NCBI RefSeq assembly: GCF_030269925.1
Contig: NC_085110.1
Coordinates: 9,300,001-9,364,000, forward strand
Direction: 5' to 3'
DNA: 64,000 nt
Source of the DNA: Bombyx mori
Taxonomy: Eukaryota > Arthropoda > Insecta > Lepidoptera > Bombycidae
Position numbers and translations under genes: made by a program. This document shows, piece by piece, positions 1 through 11,700 of this stretch. Each line of letters opens with the position of its first letter. The first letter of the stretch is position 1. A model generated the notes under the pieces. That model ran no database searches. It saw nothing but the letters and a program-made list of their open reading frames with translations, and had not been told where the DNA came from.

Positions 1-1306
1 ATAAAGTTGTCTCCTTTGTTGGAAGTAGGTAATCCGTCAGCTATACATAACCGTTCGTCGTCTTGCTGAAAGGGAACAATGACACGATACAAGTTTTGTT
101 ACAAAATTTCATTGTTAGAAATTATAATATCTACGTATAAATATAAGTGATTATAAGAATGTTTTTCTGGTTAGTTTTTAATACCATATTTTAGAGTCCT
201 TATAGACTGTCCGTTCCGGACACTATGTAACAAATTGTCTATTTTAAAATAAATGAAAACGATTACTATATGTATGTCCTTTACCGAAAGCATTTTATTT
301 TAATTCATAAATTGTTTTAGAGTAGTACGTTTCCCAATTTTAAAATATATTTATTCATAATTAAGTGATAAATTAATAAAGGTTTTTCCTTTTTTGGCTC
401 CTCATAAAGACCTCGACGCCACACTATACAAGGTCAAAGATTATCAATTCAGAAATTCGCCAAATAAATAATACCTTAAAGTCAATTACGTGCTCATTTT
501 GATATGATATATACATAAATATACCTAACATAGCCTATAAATACCAAGTTGATAAATAAGTGACATACAAAAAACCGCATCAGCCAATTGCGTCGTGCCA
601 GATGAGTCGACGGTTTACCTTATGATATATGATACCCGTTGTTCATGGACAATAGCAACCATATAATAACCAATAACCAAGCAGCTGCTTACCGCTAAGG
701 ACTCCTCTCAAACTTCGTTTGAACATGGACATGTGATAGCGCTCGTGGAGCACCGCTAAGGGGAGTTAATTCCGGAGCCTTGGTACTGCCGTTGAAATGT
801 AATCTTAGATCTTAAGAACAATATTAGGTACTCAAGATTACCTTGGTTCACCAAATGTTATTTTTTAACCTTTATATTAACTAATGCTCAGTTCTTAACA
901 TTGAATACCATTTTTAACAATAATATGAATATAACATGACTGGCCACGTGACAATTTAGAGAATTTTTTTTAACAATAAGATCCCAGTCAATTGTTACAT
1001 ACTAGGTTATAAAATAGGGTCGTTTAAGAGAATGGAAGAGGCAAGGAGTACCGACCAATTCAAAAGCGGCCGTCTTTGAAAACTTTCGTCAAAATCTCTA
1101 AGGTGGGAATGTGCCTTAGAATATGTGTAATTATTCTAAGGGAATGTGCATTGTACCTACACTAGAGTAAATTTTAAGGTTATGGCTAAATGATGGATGT
1201 TAATCCTCTATTCGTCAGTTTATTTCGCTATAGCTCAGTTCACATCGAAAACATTTTCAGTGTGATTTTTATGGTATATACTTTTTTATGTGAATTTATT
1301 TTGCTA
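1..1306. other. AT-rich intergenic stretch
   Basis: No coding frame, RNA gene or recognisable repeat could be supported. Only short AT-rich frames are present. Confidence 0.6.
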
Positions 1307-1564
1307 TCTATATATATAAAAATGAATTGCTGTTCGTTTGTCTCGCTAAAACTCGAAAACGGCTGGACCGATTTGGGGCTAATTTTGGTCTTGAATTATT
1401 TGTGGAAGTTCAGAGAAGGTTAAAAGGTAGATAAATCGGAATTAAATAAAAATAACAACTTTGTTTTTCCTTTGATGTATCCCCGTCGGTTTTAAGTTTA
1501 TTTTATACAAAAGTTTAGGTCTTTCATTTATTAGAGGCACTACGAAATCTGCCGGGTCAGCTAG
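1307..1564 (+). mobile_element. Non-autonomous Helitron
   Basis: Starts TCTATATATATAAAAATG after an A and ends GGTCAGCTAG before a T, the A|T insertion and TC...CTAG termini expected of Helitrons. It is 258 bp and matches the copy at 7993-8411. A 77-codon frame over its start is spurious. Confidence 0.8.
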
Positions 1565-3009
1565 TTATATATAAATAATATACATATTTACGGTCTTGAA
1601 ACACAAATGTACGATTTTAATAACTAGCCGTGTTTCATAGTCGCAAAGTAATTAAGAAAACTAATTAAACAACGTACAGCATAAGATTTTTCGTTCACTG
1701 ACAGTCTTCTATACAGATGTGAATGAACGATGAAGTGCTTTGATATAGTTGCTCTTCGTAGAGAAATGTTTTATTATAAAAATGTTTACCCCTGTTGCTG
1801 TACCATTTTAAGAGAGAAATTTCATATTTCAAGTCAAAGACTGTCGAGTTTTGCAATATTATCTGATGAGATAGCTAAACTAGCTCAGGGCACACACGGT
1901 GTTAAGTGGGTATTGGAGCCGCAACACATAGGGTCCAGGACACAAGTAGATATATCACGTAAACGACAGTTTCATTCTTCAAATAGGAACGTATAGCTCC
2001 TTAGGGGCAGAAACCGGATATTTAAATATAAAAATGACTAGGAAATGCATAAAATATTTCTCGTAGACATAAGCTTTTTCAGTTCTAAATAACTTTATCT
2101 TTTAATAAATTGCTTTTAAAGCCATAAAAGTATACATTTTTAAAATATCAAGTAAAACAGTTTGAGATTATAGAACTCAAAGAAAACTTTCAAATAAAAC
2201 TGGTTTGAGCATTGTGCATTTTAAGGATAGGTAGACGTTGATTAAAAGTTAGACGATAAAAAATGCTAAGTTTATTAAATTTAAAAATTTAAAAGACTTT
2301 ATCTGCCCGCTTTGTTCTAAACGTTAACTCTAAATTCAGATTCCAGATACACACCGCTTATAAACATAAAATGTTTGATAGGTATCTAGAGAAATAATGC
2401 ACGAAACTATAATTAAGAGTAGGTACTATACATATACGACTATATTTAATACAGGTATCGTGTCTATTTTTCAACGAATTTCGATTACGAGTAAAAGTAC
2501 TAAATTGATTGTTTAATCTATATATTAATACGTGAAGCAAAAACTTTGTATCCCTTTTTACGCATATTGCGCGGACGGAGGAGTATGAAAATTTTCACAC
2601 TTATAGAGAATATAAAGAAAGAGTGCACAATGCTAATATTTTTTTAAAATAATGCATAAAAGATACATTAAATTAATAAAGAAAACATTACACACACTAC
2701 ATACCATGTATTTGACGCACACACGCATGCATACTATTTATTGTCAAACTTTTGTTCTTGACGTCTGTGGTCAAATTGAGAATAGATTAAATATTGTTTG
2801 TCTTTATTAATATTTTTTATAGTGTAGCCTTGGCGAAATTTGTGATTATAGAAGTATAAAATACAATCATAATAGTGTACAAACTTACAATCCAATTATA
2901 GTCGAATTTCGACTACTGCGGGACCTCTAGTATTGTATAATACTTGAATAAACCATTGAGAATCGTTACCGCTACTGATTCTCCTATTCAAAAATATAAA
3001 TATTATAAA
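1565..3009. other. AT-rich intergenic stretch
   Basis: An 88-codon frame at 1730-1996 has no family signature and no splice context. Nothing else is recognised. Confidence 0.5.
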
Positions 3010-3429
3010 CTAGCGGCCCGCTCCGGCTCCGCTCGGGTCTTTAACAAAAATTTCAATGATATTTGACGTTATTTTATTTTAAAAAATAAAAGAACACTTA
3101 TTGCGGCATAACTATAATAGTTAGACATATGCTGTCGCGACACTTTTTGTAAATAATAATGTGTTCTACAAAGTCGTAGGACATTATTTTATTCTATCAT
3201 GAATAGTTTTCGCAGGGCACGCGATGTAAAGAATATTTTAGGTAATTTTTTACACCTTGGGATACATTATTGGAGCTTTAGTAATTTTTTTCAAAAAAGT
3301 TATAGCCTATGTCAATTGGGAATAGTGTAGCTTCCAAACAATGAAAGAATTTTTCAAATCGGTACGGTAGTTTCGGAGCCTATTCAATACAAACAAACAA
3401 ATCTTTCCTCTTTATAATATTAGTATAGA
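3010..3429 (-). mobile_element. Helitron, diverged copy
   Basis: Reverse complement of the family at 4213 and 54074. The outer end reads CTAGCGGCCCGCTCC from 3010, and the 5' end with AGAGGAAAGATTTG lies at the right, starting TC at 3429. The middle is longer and diverged. Confidence 0.7.
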
Positions 3430-3834
3430 TTATTAGCGTTGCATATAGACGTTCACATCACCCTACAGTATATTATCTAATATTAGTATGCGATAAACCG
3501 TGAGAAAATCTCTGATGTGGGTGTTACCCATCAACATTGTTCTGTGGCCGAGCTGTACACCTACGTCAACTGCGGGACTCCATCTGAATGAGCAATCATT
3601 GAACCGATATGCTCGTCAACATTTATAGACTCAATGCCGTAGAGTGGACACTGATTTCATTCACAAAATTTATCTTAATTTGGATTTAAATTGTTCAATG
3701 TAATTTTAAGTAAATAAATAACTGGGAACAAATCATGCACGTTCATCTGGTCCCAAATTAGGATTTCCTGTGTTTGTGTACCATGTGTGAGTTATATACA
3801 TAGTTATAAACGTTTAAATCGTTTTTTTTCTGCC

Positions 3835-4072
3835 TATTCTATTAGCCTCGAGAGGTTATTCTAGATTCACCGAGCTAGTAGGTGAGTTCATGGGGCTCAA
3901 ATCGGTGGTGTTGCTAACACTGGCCCTAGCCAGTGCAAGGCTCGCAGAATCTACCACCGGATCGGAAACGCATCTGAGAAGATCCAGCGAGAAACTCAGT
4001 GGGCTGTGTCTATGGGTTAATTTATTCGTCGAGCCCTTCGTCGCAAGTCACGGGTTCGGCTAGGACGGTGAC
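3835..4072 (-). mobile_element. 3' end of Jockey-clade (BMC1-like) LINE
   Basis: Contains the signature block with ATCTACCACCGGATCGGAAA and CAGTGGGCTGTGTCT seen in all copies in this window. The poly-T on the left shows minus orientation. 5'-truncated. Confidence 0.75.
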
Positions 4073-4089
4073 CAGTAAATCTATATATA

Positions 4090-4535
4090 CGGGCGGTGAA
4101 AGGCTATTTAGTTTAAGCGACATTTTAGGAACTTTACCGGAGAGCCATTTAAAGTATAAAATTTGGAAAAAAAAACTTCTTCAGCTATTTGAATCGAGTA
4201 AACTTCATTCAATCTATACTAATATTATAAAGAGGAAAGATTTGTTTGTTTGTTTGTTTCGAATAGGCTCCGAAACTACTGGACCGATTTGAAAAATTCT
4301 TTTTCCATTAGAAGCCGACATTGTCCCTGATGAACATAGGCTACTTTTTTTATTTATTTTTTTTGGTTTCATGTGTGTTTTAATGTTTCCGAAGCGAAGC
4401 GAGGGCGGGTCGCTAGTTTTAATTAAAAACATCAAACTTTGATGCTAATACCAAATAAAACGCACCTTTAATTACAAAGACAAAAAAGGGAACTAAGAGA
4501 AATGTCGCTTAAACCAAATAGTCTTTCACCCCTCG
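4090..4535. mobile_element. TIR element (MITE) hosting a Helitron
   Basis: Inverted ends of about 36 bp share GGTGAAAG, CTATTT and TTTAAGCGACATTT. TA-rich flanks suggest a TA target. The Helitron at 4213-4416 lies inside. A lone similar end lies at about 48397-48441. Confidence 0.65.
4213..4416 (+). mobile_element. Short Helitron, 204 bp
   Basis: TCTATACTAATATTATAAAG at the start and GAGGGCGGGTCGCTAG at the end, inserted between A and T. Nearly identical in length and sequence to 54074-54277. Confidence 0.8.
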
Positions 4536-4596
4536 ATATACAAACACAAAGACAAAAAGCAAGCAAACCTGTTCATCACACGAATGTTTGCCAGTT

Positions 4597-4919
4597 TTTT
4601 TTTTTATTGCTTAGATGGGTGGACGAGCTCACAGCCCACCTGGTGTTAAGTGGTTACTGGAGCCCATAGACATCCACAACGTAAATGCGCCACCCACCTT
4701 GAGATACAAGTTCTAAGGTCTCAAGTATAGTAACGACGGCTGCGCCACCCTTCAAACCGAAACGCATTACTGCTTCACGGCAGAAATAGGCAGGGTGGTG
4801 GTACCCACCCGCGCGGACTCACAAGAGGTCCTACCACCAGTAAATGATGTGGGAATCGAACCTACGATCCTCGGCGCGACAGGACAAAGGCGCTAACTAC
4901 TGCATCATCGAGTCGGTCA
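4597..4919 (-). mobile_element. Bm1 SINE, near full length
   Basis: Minus orientation. Poly-T at 4597-4608, then the Bm1 body (GGACGAGCTCACAGCCCACC), and at the right a tRNA-like head with a B-box-like GGTTCGATTCCC when reverse-complemented (about 4855). Confidence 0.85.
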
Positions 4920-4939
4920 CTAATTTTGTCTTCACTATT

Positions 4940-5165
4940 CATCATTCATCACTTCACTGGAGAGACTCATAGTGACGGGTAAAGTGGATGGAAGACGATC
5001 CAGAGGTCGGAGCCGAAAAAGATAGAAGTGACCAAGTGTCCAAGCATCTGGATACGAGACTGAGTCCCGCACTTCACTGTGCCACTAACCGACATAAGTG
5101 GCTGCAAATTACAAAAAAGGTTACAGGCGGGCGCATCACGACGCTCAGCAATAAGCGATCGACTG
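4940..5165 (+). pseudogene. C-terminal remnant of a LINE reverse transcriptase ORF
   Basis: Translates in pieces to LLERLIVTGKVDGRRSRGR and later HLDTRLSPALHCATNRHKWL, the tail pattern of RTE-like LINE polyproteins. Frames are broken. A related tail occurs at 58385-58640. Confidence 0.6.
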
Positions 5166-5219
5166 AAGGAGGAGGAAGATTCATAAGTCCGTTCCCCAAA
5201 CGAGGTAGGCGATAAAATA

Positions 5220-5546
5220 TAAAGGCGTAATTAGCGGTAATGGTGATTACGCATCTACTACCATACTGCTTATTTCTCTTCCGAAGAAACCATGGGTTCT
5301 GGTTTGAATGGTCGAACCTCCATTATACAATACAATGGAGGTTTCAAGCCCTTGTCTCGAGGTGGGCGACATTCGGGATGTAATGTCTGTATAGTCTGGG
5401 AATCAACACATAGTGGACTATGAACTTGCTCACTTATATGTGCAATAAAAAAAGAAACTAAAACGTCGGTTTTTTACTAGCATGAAAAAAAACAAGCACT
5501 TAGTGAATAATACTTGTATTTATTTGTATCTATTATATCTTAGAGG
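5220..5546. other. Region downstream of Pix
   Basis: Contains the Pix AATAAA (5519-5524) and a short inverted motif near 5316-5345 (CCTCCATTAT / ATAATGGAGG type). No gene. Confidence 0.45.
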
Positions 5547-5797
5547 TTAACATTTACTTTCTTTAGCATCTAATAATATATTTTTAGATTGTAACGCAGC
5601 AATGGCAAGAGTGCGGTCGTGTTTTTCTTCGTTTAGTTGCAAATGAAGATTTTTGACTTCCATCTTCAAAGTTTTCACATCGTGTTGCAGTCGCACGACA
5701 GCCGTCCACAAACTCGGCGGGGCCTGACTCGAGTTTGGTATCGGCAGTGACGGTGACCTCAGTAACGCTTCAACCGATAACATATCGTCATCGCATT
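5547..5797 (-). CDS. Pix: Pix terminal exon: C-terminal coiled coil
   Basis: The acceptor CCTTTTACAG ends at 5798, and the first two bases complete the codon left by the exon at 13370. It encodes 82 residues with heptad leucines ([19 protein letters not shown], then [17 protein letters not shown]), in the position of the beta-PIX coiled coil that drives trimerisation. It stops at 5547, with AATAAA 23 bases further on. Confidence 0.9.
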
Positions 5798-8700
5798 CTG
5801 TAAAAGGAAATGGTTAAGCAATCAAATCGCAATAACTTCAGACCGGCTCGGAAAAGTTGAACCATTAACCCACCTTCAGTTTTTTTTACGAGTGTAGATG
5901 GAGAGACAACGATCAGAGCTCACTGTGGAGCCAAAAAAAAAGTTGCCGCAACTTATAGATATGACTTCAATGCCGTAGCCCACCTCCAGACATGAAGTTT
6001 AAGTCTCAATTATATTGGTTCTTTCAACCTAGCTACCCTCGAAACCGCCATCTTAACCAGAACCTTATAGCTTCTCGGAATAAATAGGACTATGGAACCA
6101 TTCCAGAATTAGAGAGATTCTTTTAACTTTATTATAACGTCTTATTCCTTCATCGGAATATCGTTCAAGAACATATTTGGGATTGTGCTACTCAAGAAAA
6201 TTTAACCATGACATAATTGTTTGTATCAGGCGTCTTACGTATTAGCTATAGCGTATTTCTTACGCTTGATTTTTTACACAACCGTAATAAATATTATTAA
6301 AAAACAGTATAACACTCCCGCACGCTCATGCTTATTTTTTTTGTAATTTAACTACCTCCACCACCGTGTTTGAAAATTTTCGAACATAATATGTGTTTCT
6401 AATGAGATAATAAAAAATATTAGAAAAAGGTTTGCATGACTCTTTGACAAAATAAAGTCAACATGTATTAAACGACTTGGAAGGGAGCATCGACGTTTAT
6501 CTCAAAAAATGTATTTTATTTCAAATTTATTTATATTGTACAAATTCATTTTCTCTGTGTTAATTAATATTGCATTAATATTATGTGGATATAAGTGACA
6601 TTACTTAAATATTTCCAAAACATTTATTCGAAAATATGAATAGCATTTACAACTTAAACATAATATAAATAAATACAAGTTCATAAACTATTATACATAT
6701 CATTAATGATAAATAAGCAGCAATAGTACAATTATTTAAAATAATTTCGTATAAAGATTATATAATTTGAAAAGCAAAATTATTATTTTTTAAATTTAAA
6801 CGCATAGATTCCTCAGACATATTAAATTTTATCCAATTCAAGTATGTGTCAAATTATTATAAAATATTTATTTTAATTATCTACCTATATATTAGTACAA
6901 CTATTTAAAATAATTTGGTATAAAGATTATATAATTTGCAAGCAAAATTATTATTTTTTAAATTCAAGCGCATAGATTCCTCAGACATATATTAAATTTT
7001 ATCAAATTCAAGTATGTGTCAAATTATTATAAAATATTTATTTTAAATATCTACCTATATCGGAATTAGAAGAAAAAATCTATTAAATCAATAGACAACG
7101 GGTTATCTATTACTAATATGGTTATCGTTATAATATGGTTAAGAGGAACGATAATGTAAGCCAACATTAAAGTGTTAAACTTGTTAACAAAATTAAACAA
7201 CACTAATATTTTTCCAAGGGTAACATTGAGAAACAAAGTGTGCGTCTCTCTGACTTGCGACATGCGCTCGCAACAACAGTAACTAATCGATATCTGCATC
7301 ATGTCAATGATCTCGCAGGCCCTGGGAAAGACGGTGCTACTTATAACTATATATACCTATATACACAGCGAACAATTCTGACGGACTTTTGTACGTGTAC
7401 TCAATAATGTAATAGTTATTTATTTTTGTTTAAATTTATAAACTTTTTAATACAAATCGAAAATGAACAATTTCGTTTAAAAAAAAATTAAAGAAAGTTC
7501 GTTGAAAAATGTAAATTTTAACGCGAAATTTCTTTCGGACGCTAATGTCGTTCGTTACTGTTCCTGCTGATCGTTGAAGGAATTTTGTTTTTCGCTTCAA
7601 TTCATCAGCGGCAGCATGCGCTGTACAATTTTTAACCTCCCTCCGATCCCTAATGGCTTCGAGTTTGGCGCATTACTGAATCTGTTTCAATGATTATTTC
7701 GCTTGCCAGCCCACTCAATTTATTGAGGTAAAAATCTGTGTTATTAGCGAGCTCGTGTTAACGTTAGATTTATCGGTGCGGTTACGACGTCATAAAGCTA
7801 ACCTTCGTGGAAAAGGGTGACGATATTGCCCATGAACTAAACAACGCGTTTATTAATTTATCGCTAAACGGGAAAGTAGTCACAGTAAGTTGTATATCAA
7901 ACATTTACAATCGTTCGTATTACTGCAATAGTTATGTACAATTTATTGCGAGAAGTTTGGCGGTAACAGCGTAATGAATTTTATTCAAATAATCTATACT
8001 TAGTCTGGCCAAAAATACTGTTACTATTAAAAATAAACAAAATATTACATTTGAATTTGGAATCTGTCATTTTTAAAACTGTAAACTAACACGCTGTAAA
8101 AGTAATAAATGTTATTTGCCATAGATTTTTTTTTGTTTTCCTTTGTAACAGTATTTATGGCCAGACTAAGTATATATAAAAATGAATTGCTGTTCGTTAG
8201 TTTCGCTAAAACTCGAGAACGGCTGGACGGATTTGGCTAATTTTGGTCTTGAATTATTCGTGGAAGTCCAGGGAAGGTTTAAAAGGTGAGAAAATATAAA
8301 AAAAGCTCGGAATTATATAAAAACAAGCAATTTTGTTTTTCCTTTGATGTGTCCCCTTGATGTGTCTTTTATTTATCGATTGAGGCACTACGGAGTCTGC
8401 CGGGTCAGCTATAAGTTATAAATATATTTTTTTGGTGAAATTGACACCAATTTTTGCATGAGTTAATTCTGATATACATTTAATATGTATAAGTGAATGC
8501 ATGCGCTCGCTACCGAGTTCAATATTAAATGAGGGGCACGCGGCGGACGAGCGCTGCCCGCTGTGATTACGCGCCGTACGATCTAATAACTTGCTTCATT
8601 TGTCTCTATTAGTCGTGCGAATTTTACGTGATTTGCATGCTCGTTATTTTACATGCAGTCAGTCAGCTTGCATTTCACGTTAGCTTCCAGATTAATTATT

Positions 8701-11700
8701 TGTTGAAAGGTGAAAATATTTTTGATGAAAGGTGAATATACTTTTTAAGATCTGAAAGTATCCAGAATAGTCTGTGCCATGATGCGAACGCGAATCACGT
8801 TGCACGAAATATTAAATTGATAATTTCGTTCCGTAATTTAATATGTTTTGCATGCCTCGGAATTTGTTACAAGTTTTTTTTTAGAATCTAAATTGTACGT
8901 ATAGTCGGATTTTTAATTAGACGAAGCCAGCTGACAGTAGCTAATGTCACTTTGTGAAATAATGTTGCTATATTTAAAGTAATAGTGATGCGTTCAGTTC
9001 TCATTCACTCACATGAATGAACAATGAGTGTGAAGAGTTAATCATTAATTTCAAACTATAAAAGAATATTAGTTATATTTTACAATAAAATTGTATTAAA
9101 GTGCTCCCATATATTATGTTACTGGTAGTATGTAACTACAATCAGTTTTTGTATTTTCATTACCTACCTTTAATTGTTATATTTTATACATCTATAGTTT
9201 CAACTATATGATGTATTGTAATAGGACAGTCTTACAAGCTTCCTCGCAATGTTTTTCTTAATGTTTAAAACACTCGGTATTCAGTACAGGTAGATACTAT
9301 AGGAACATAATATTTCGTCGAAAACTCGTTGGTATGTACAAAGCACGCCTAAAATTCGAACCCCGTACCCGATATCGGCAATTCGGCACACCAACTATTC
9401 ACTAGACAATCGAGGCAATTTCATTAATTCCGGAGTTTTTTCAATCGTTCACTTTGTCACAACACTATTTTTATTTCATCAAAAACTGACAACACAGTAA
9501 ACGTCAGTTGACTTCGTCTAATAAAAAATCCGACTATAGTTGAAGTATATATGTATATGGGTAAAAGTTAAACTGTGAAAAGTTTATGACGTGTGAACAG
9601 TCGTATTGTCACAAGTTACTCGAATTTATTTTGGACTGTTAGAATATTTTTAAAGGTTCATAACAATCGAAACAGAGCCATAAAAGCACTTTTTCTCTTT
9701 AAAAATTAGCACAACATATTTCAATATTATAAAGTTATGCAATATTCGAATGATTTAAAAACAAAATTAAATATTTGGCAGACACAACGTTGGTGATAAT
9801 AAAATTCCATTAGTGATAATAAAATTGAACTAAAATAAATTTATTCGATATTCTAAGTTTAGATTACAAAGTCAGACGTAGTTTAACGGAAAAGTCTACT
9901 CATAAATTGAATTCTTTGAAATTTTACGTTCAGGTTGACAGATCTCATTACATCTCGATCAGAGTTATATTTCGTATGAGTTTGTTATTTCATGACACGA
10001 TTCGTTTACCTCTTTCAAATCTTCTTTATGTTATTCTTTGATGTTTTTTTTTAGATCATATTAGTGTGTAGAACCTGACAGAGCCCAGTCATGTCATTTT
10101 TGATATGACTGTGGGTTGAAAAGCTTTTTAGCTAAACTACGTCCCATTATAGCTTGGTAAAAAGGATACGTCTGTAAAATAAATAAACCTTTCAAATAAT
10201 AAAACGAGAAATAATCAGGAAGAATAATTCTCATTTGAAAAGCACTGTTACAAATAGCATTTCCTAATCGGAAATCTTACTCATTTCTAAATGAGGACAG
10301 TGAACGTTCACAATAAAATAATAATAGTTTTTTTTATTAGTTTTCAAATAAATAATATTAAATAATTTTAAGAAAGCAGTAAAAGTTACACCGATCACTG
10401 ACCAGTTTATCTATAAAATCGATACCATATCACAATTAATCCCAAAAAAAGCAATTTAAGCAGCATTTTATAAAATTCATATTATTTGTATGAAAACAAT
10501 ATATCTATAATAATAATATACAGGTTAAATTATTATTCTAATAAATAACTAAGTCGATAATACTGCAGACATGCATATAATCTATGATAGTAAATCTATG
10601 TTGACATAGATAACGATATGTACAAAAAAATTTTAAACAGAATGTAAAGGAACCGCTTCCGAAGCCAATAAATCTTGAAGTACGAACAAACCTGCAGTAT
10701 GACAAAACCAAATACCATTTTACTAGGGCATGCGTGAATACTTATAATTTCAGTAATTTCATATTCTTTAAATAGTAACGAACGAGTACATTGCATTGGG
10801 TACACAACCTTATTACCATTGTGGTAAGGTCTGATTGTGGAGTCGGTCTCGGCTGTTCAACATAAAATGGGCCCGTCGAAAAGGCCAGTCTCGATTTTCG
10901 GCAATTGTTTAAATGCTGTTTGCAATCTCTTTGGATATTTATAAACACCAAAGCTAAACTTCCAATATCTAAGAGTTGACAGAACGTTATGGCAGGTAAT
11001 TGATTCATTAGAAATACGAAGACAGTAATTGAAGGGATTTTTTGGTAGTTGACAAATGAGAAGCCGATGGTTTTAAGTAATAATATTCTGTTGTGGAACC
11101 GATTTGCGATAGTAGGGAGTAGTAGACTATCCCGAATGGAGATATGAACTGACAAGGTACCCACCCGTTGTCCAAATTACGTGAAATGACTGATAGGGAG
11201 TATGCGACAGACAGGGCCAGTCATTATAGCGCACTATGGGACTAGCCTCTTTTGACCAGTAAAGAGACAGACAAATGATGATGATGGGCATATTTGTATT
11301 TATTGAAGTTTTTTCTTGATGTCCAGTATCCGGTTGTACCGGCCAAGATAACCAGATTTGATCAGACCTTACCCATCAAGCAACGGGCGCCACTTGGCAT
11401 ACGCCTCCTTGTCTCGTTCAAGGTCTTGAGGTCAATGCTTCGATTGAGTTTGAATTATGTTACAATGTCAAAATTTCAAATTACCAAAAAATTCGCAAAC
11501 TTATCGTAAACAATTTTTTTAGTGTTATCGTGTCAATAATCACCAACCTATTATTGTTTTCCGAAGCTGTTCCAATGCATCCTGTATTTTACGTAGTAAG
11601 CTTGAATTGGAAAGCACTCACATTTCACTATGTTAAATTAGTTTCAAAGTATAAACTACTTTCACACAATACGTTTACTATATAAAACTAAGTAGGAAAA

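Noticed and set aside
1190..1423. 77-codon frame as a small gene
   Set aside because: It overlaps the start of a Helitron and has no signature.
4830..4919. tRNA gene
   Set aside because: The tRNA-like part is the head of a Bm1 SINE and does not fold as a complete tRNA.
10742..11164. 140-codon minus frame in the Pix intron as a gene
   Set aside because: No family signature, no splice signals that fit, and ordinary intron composition.
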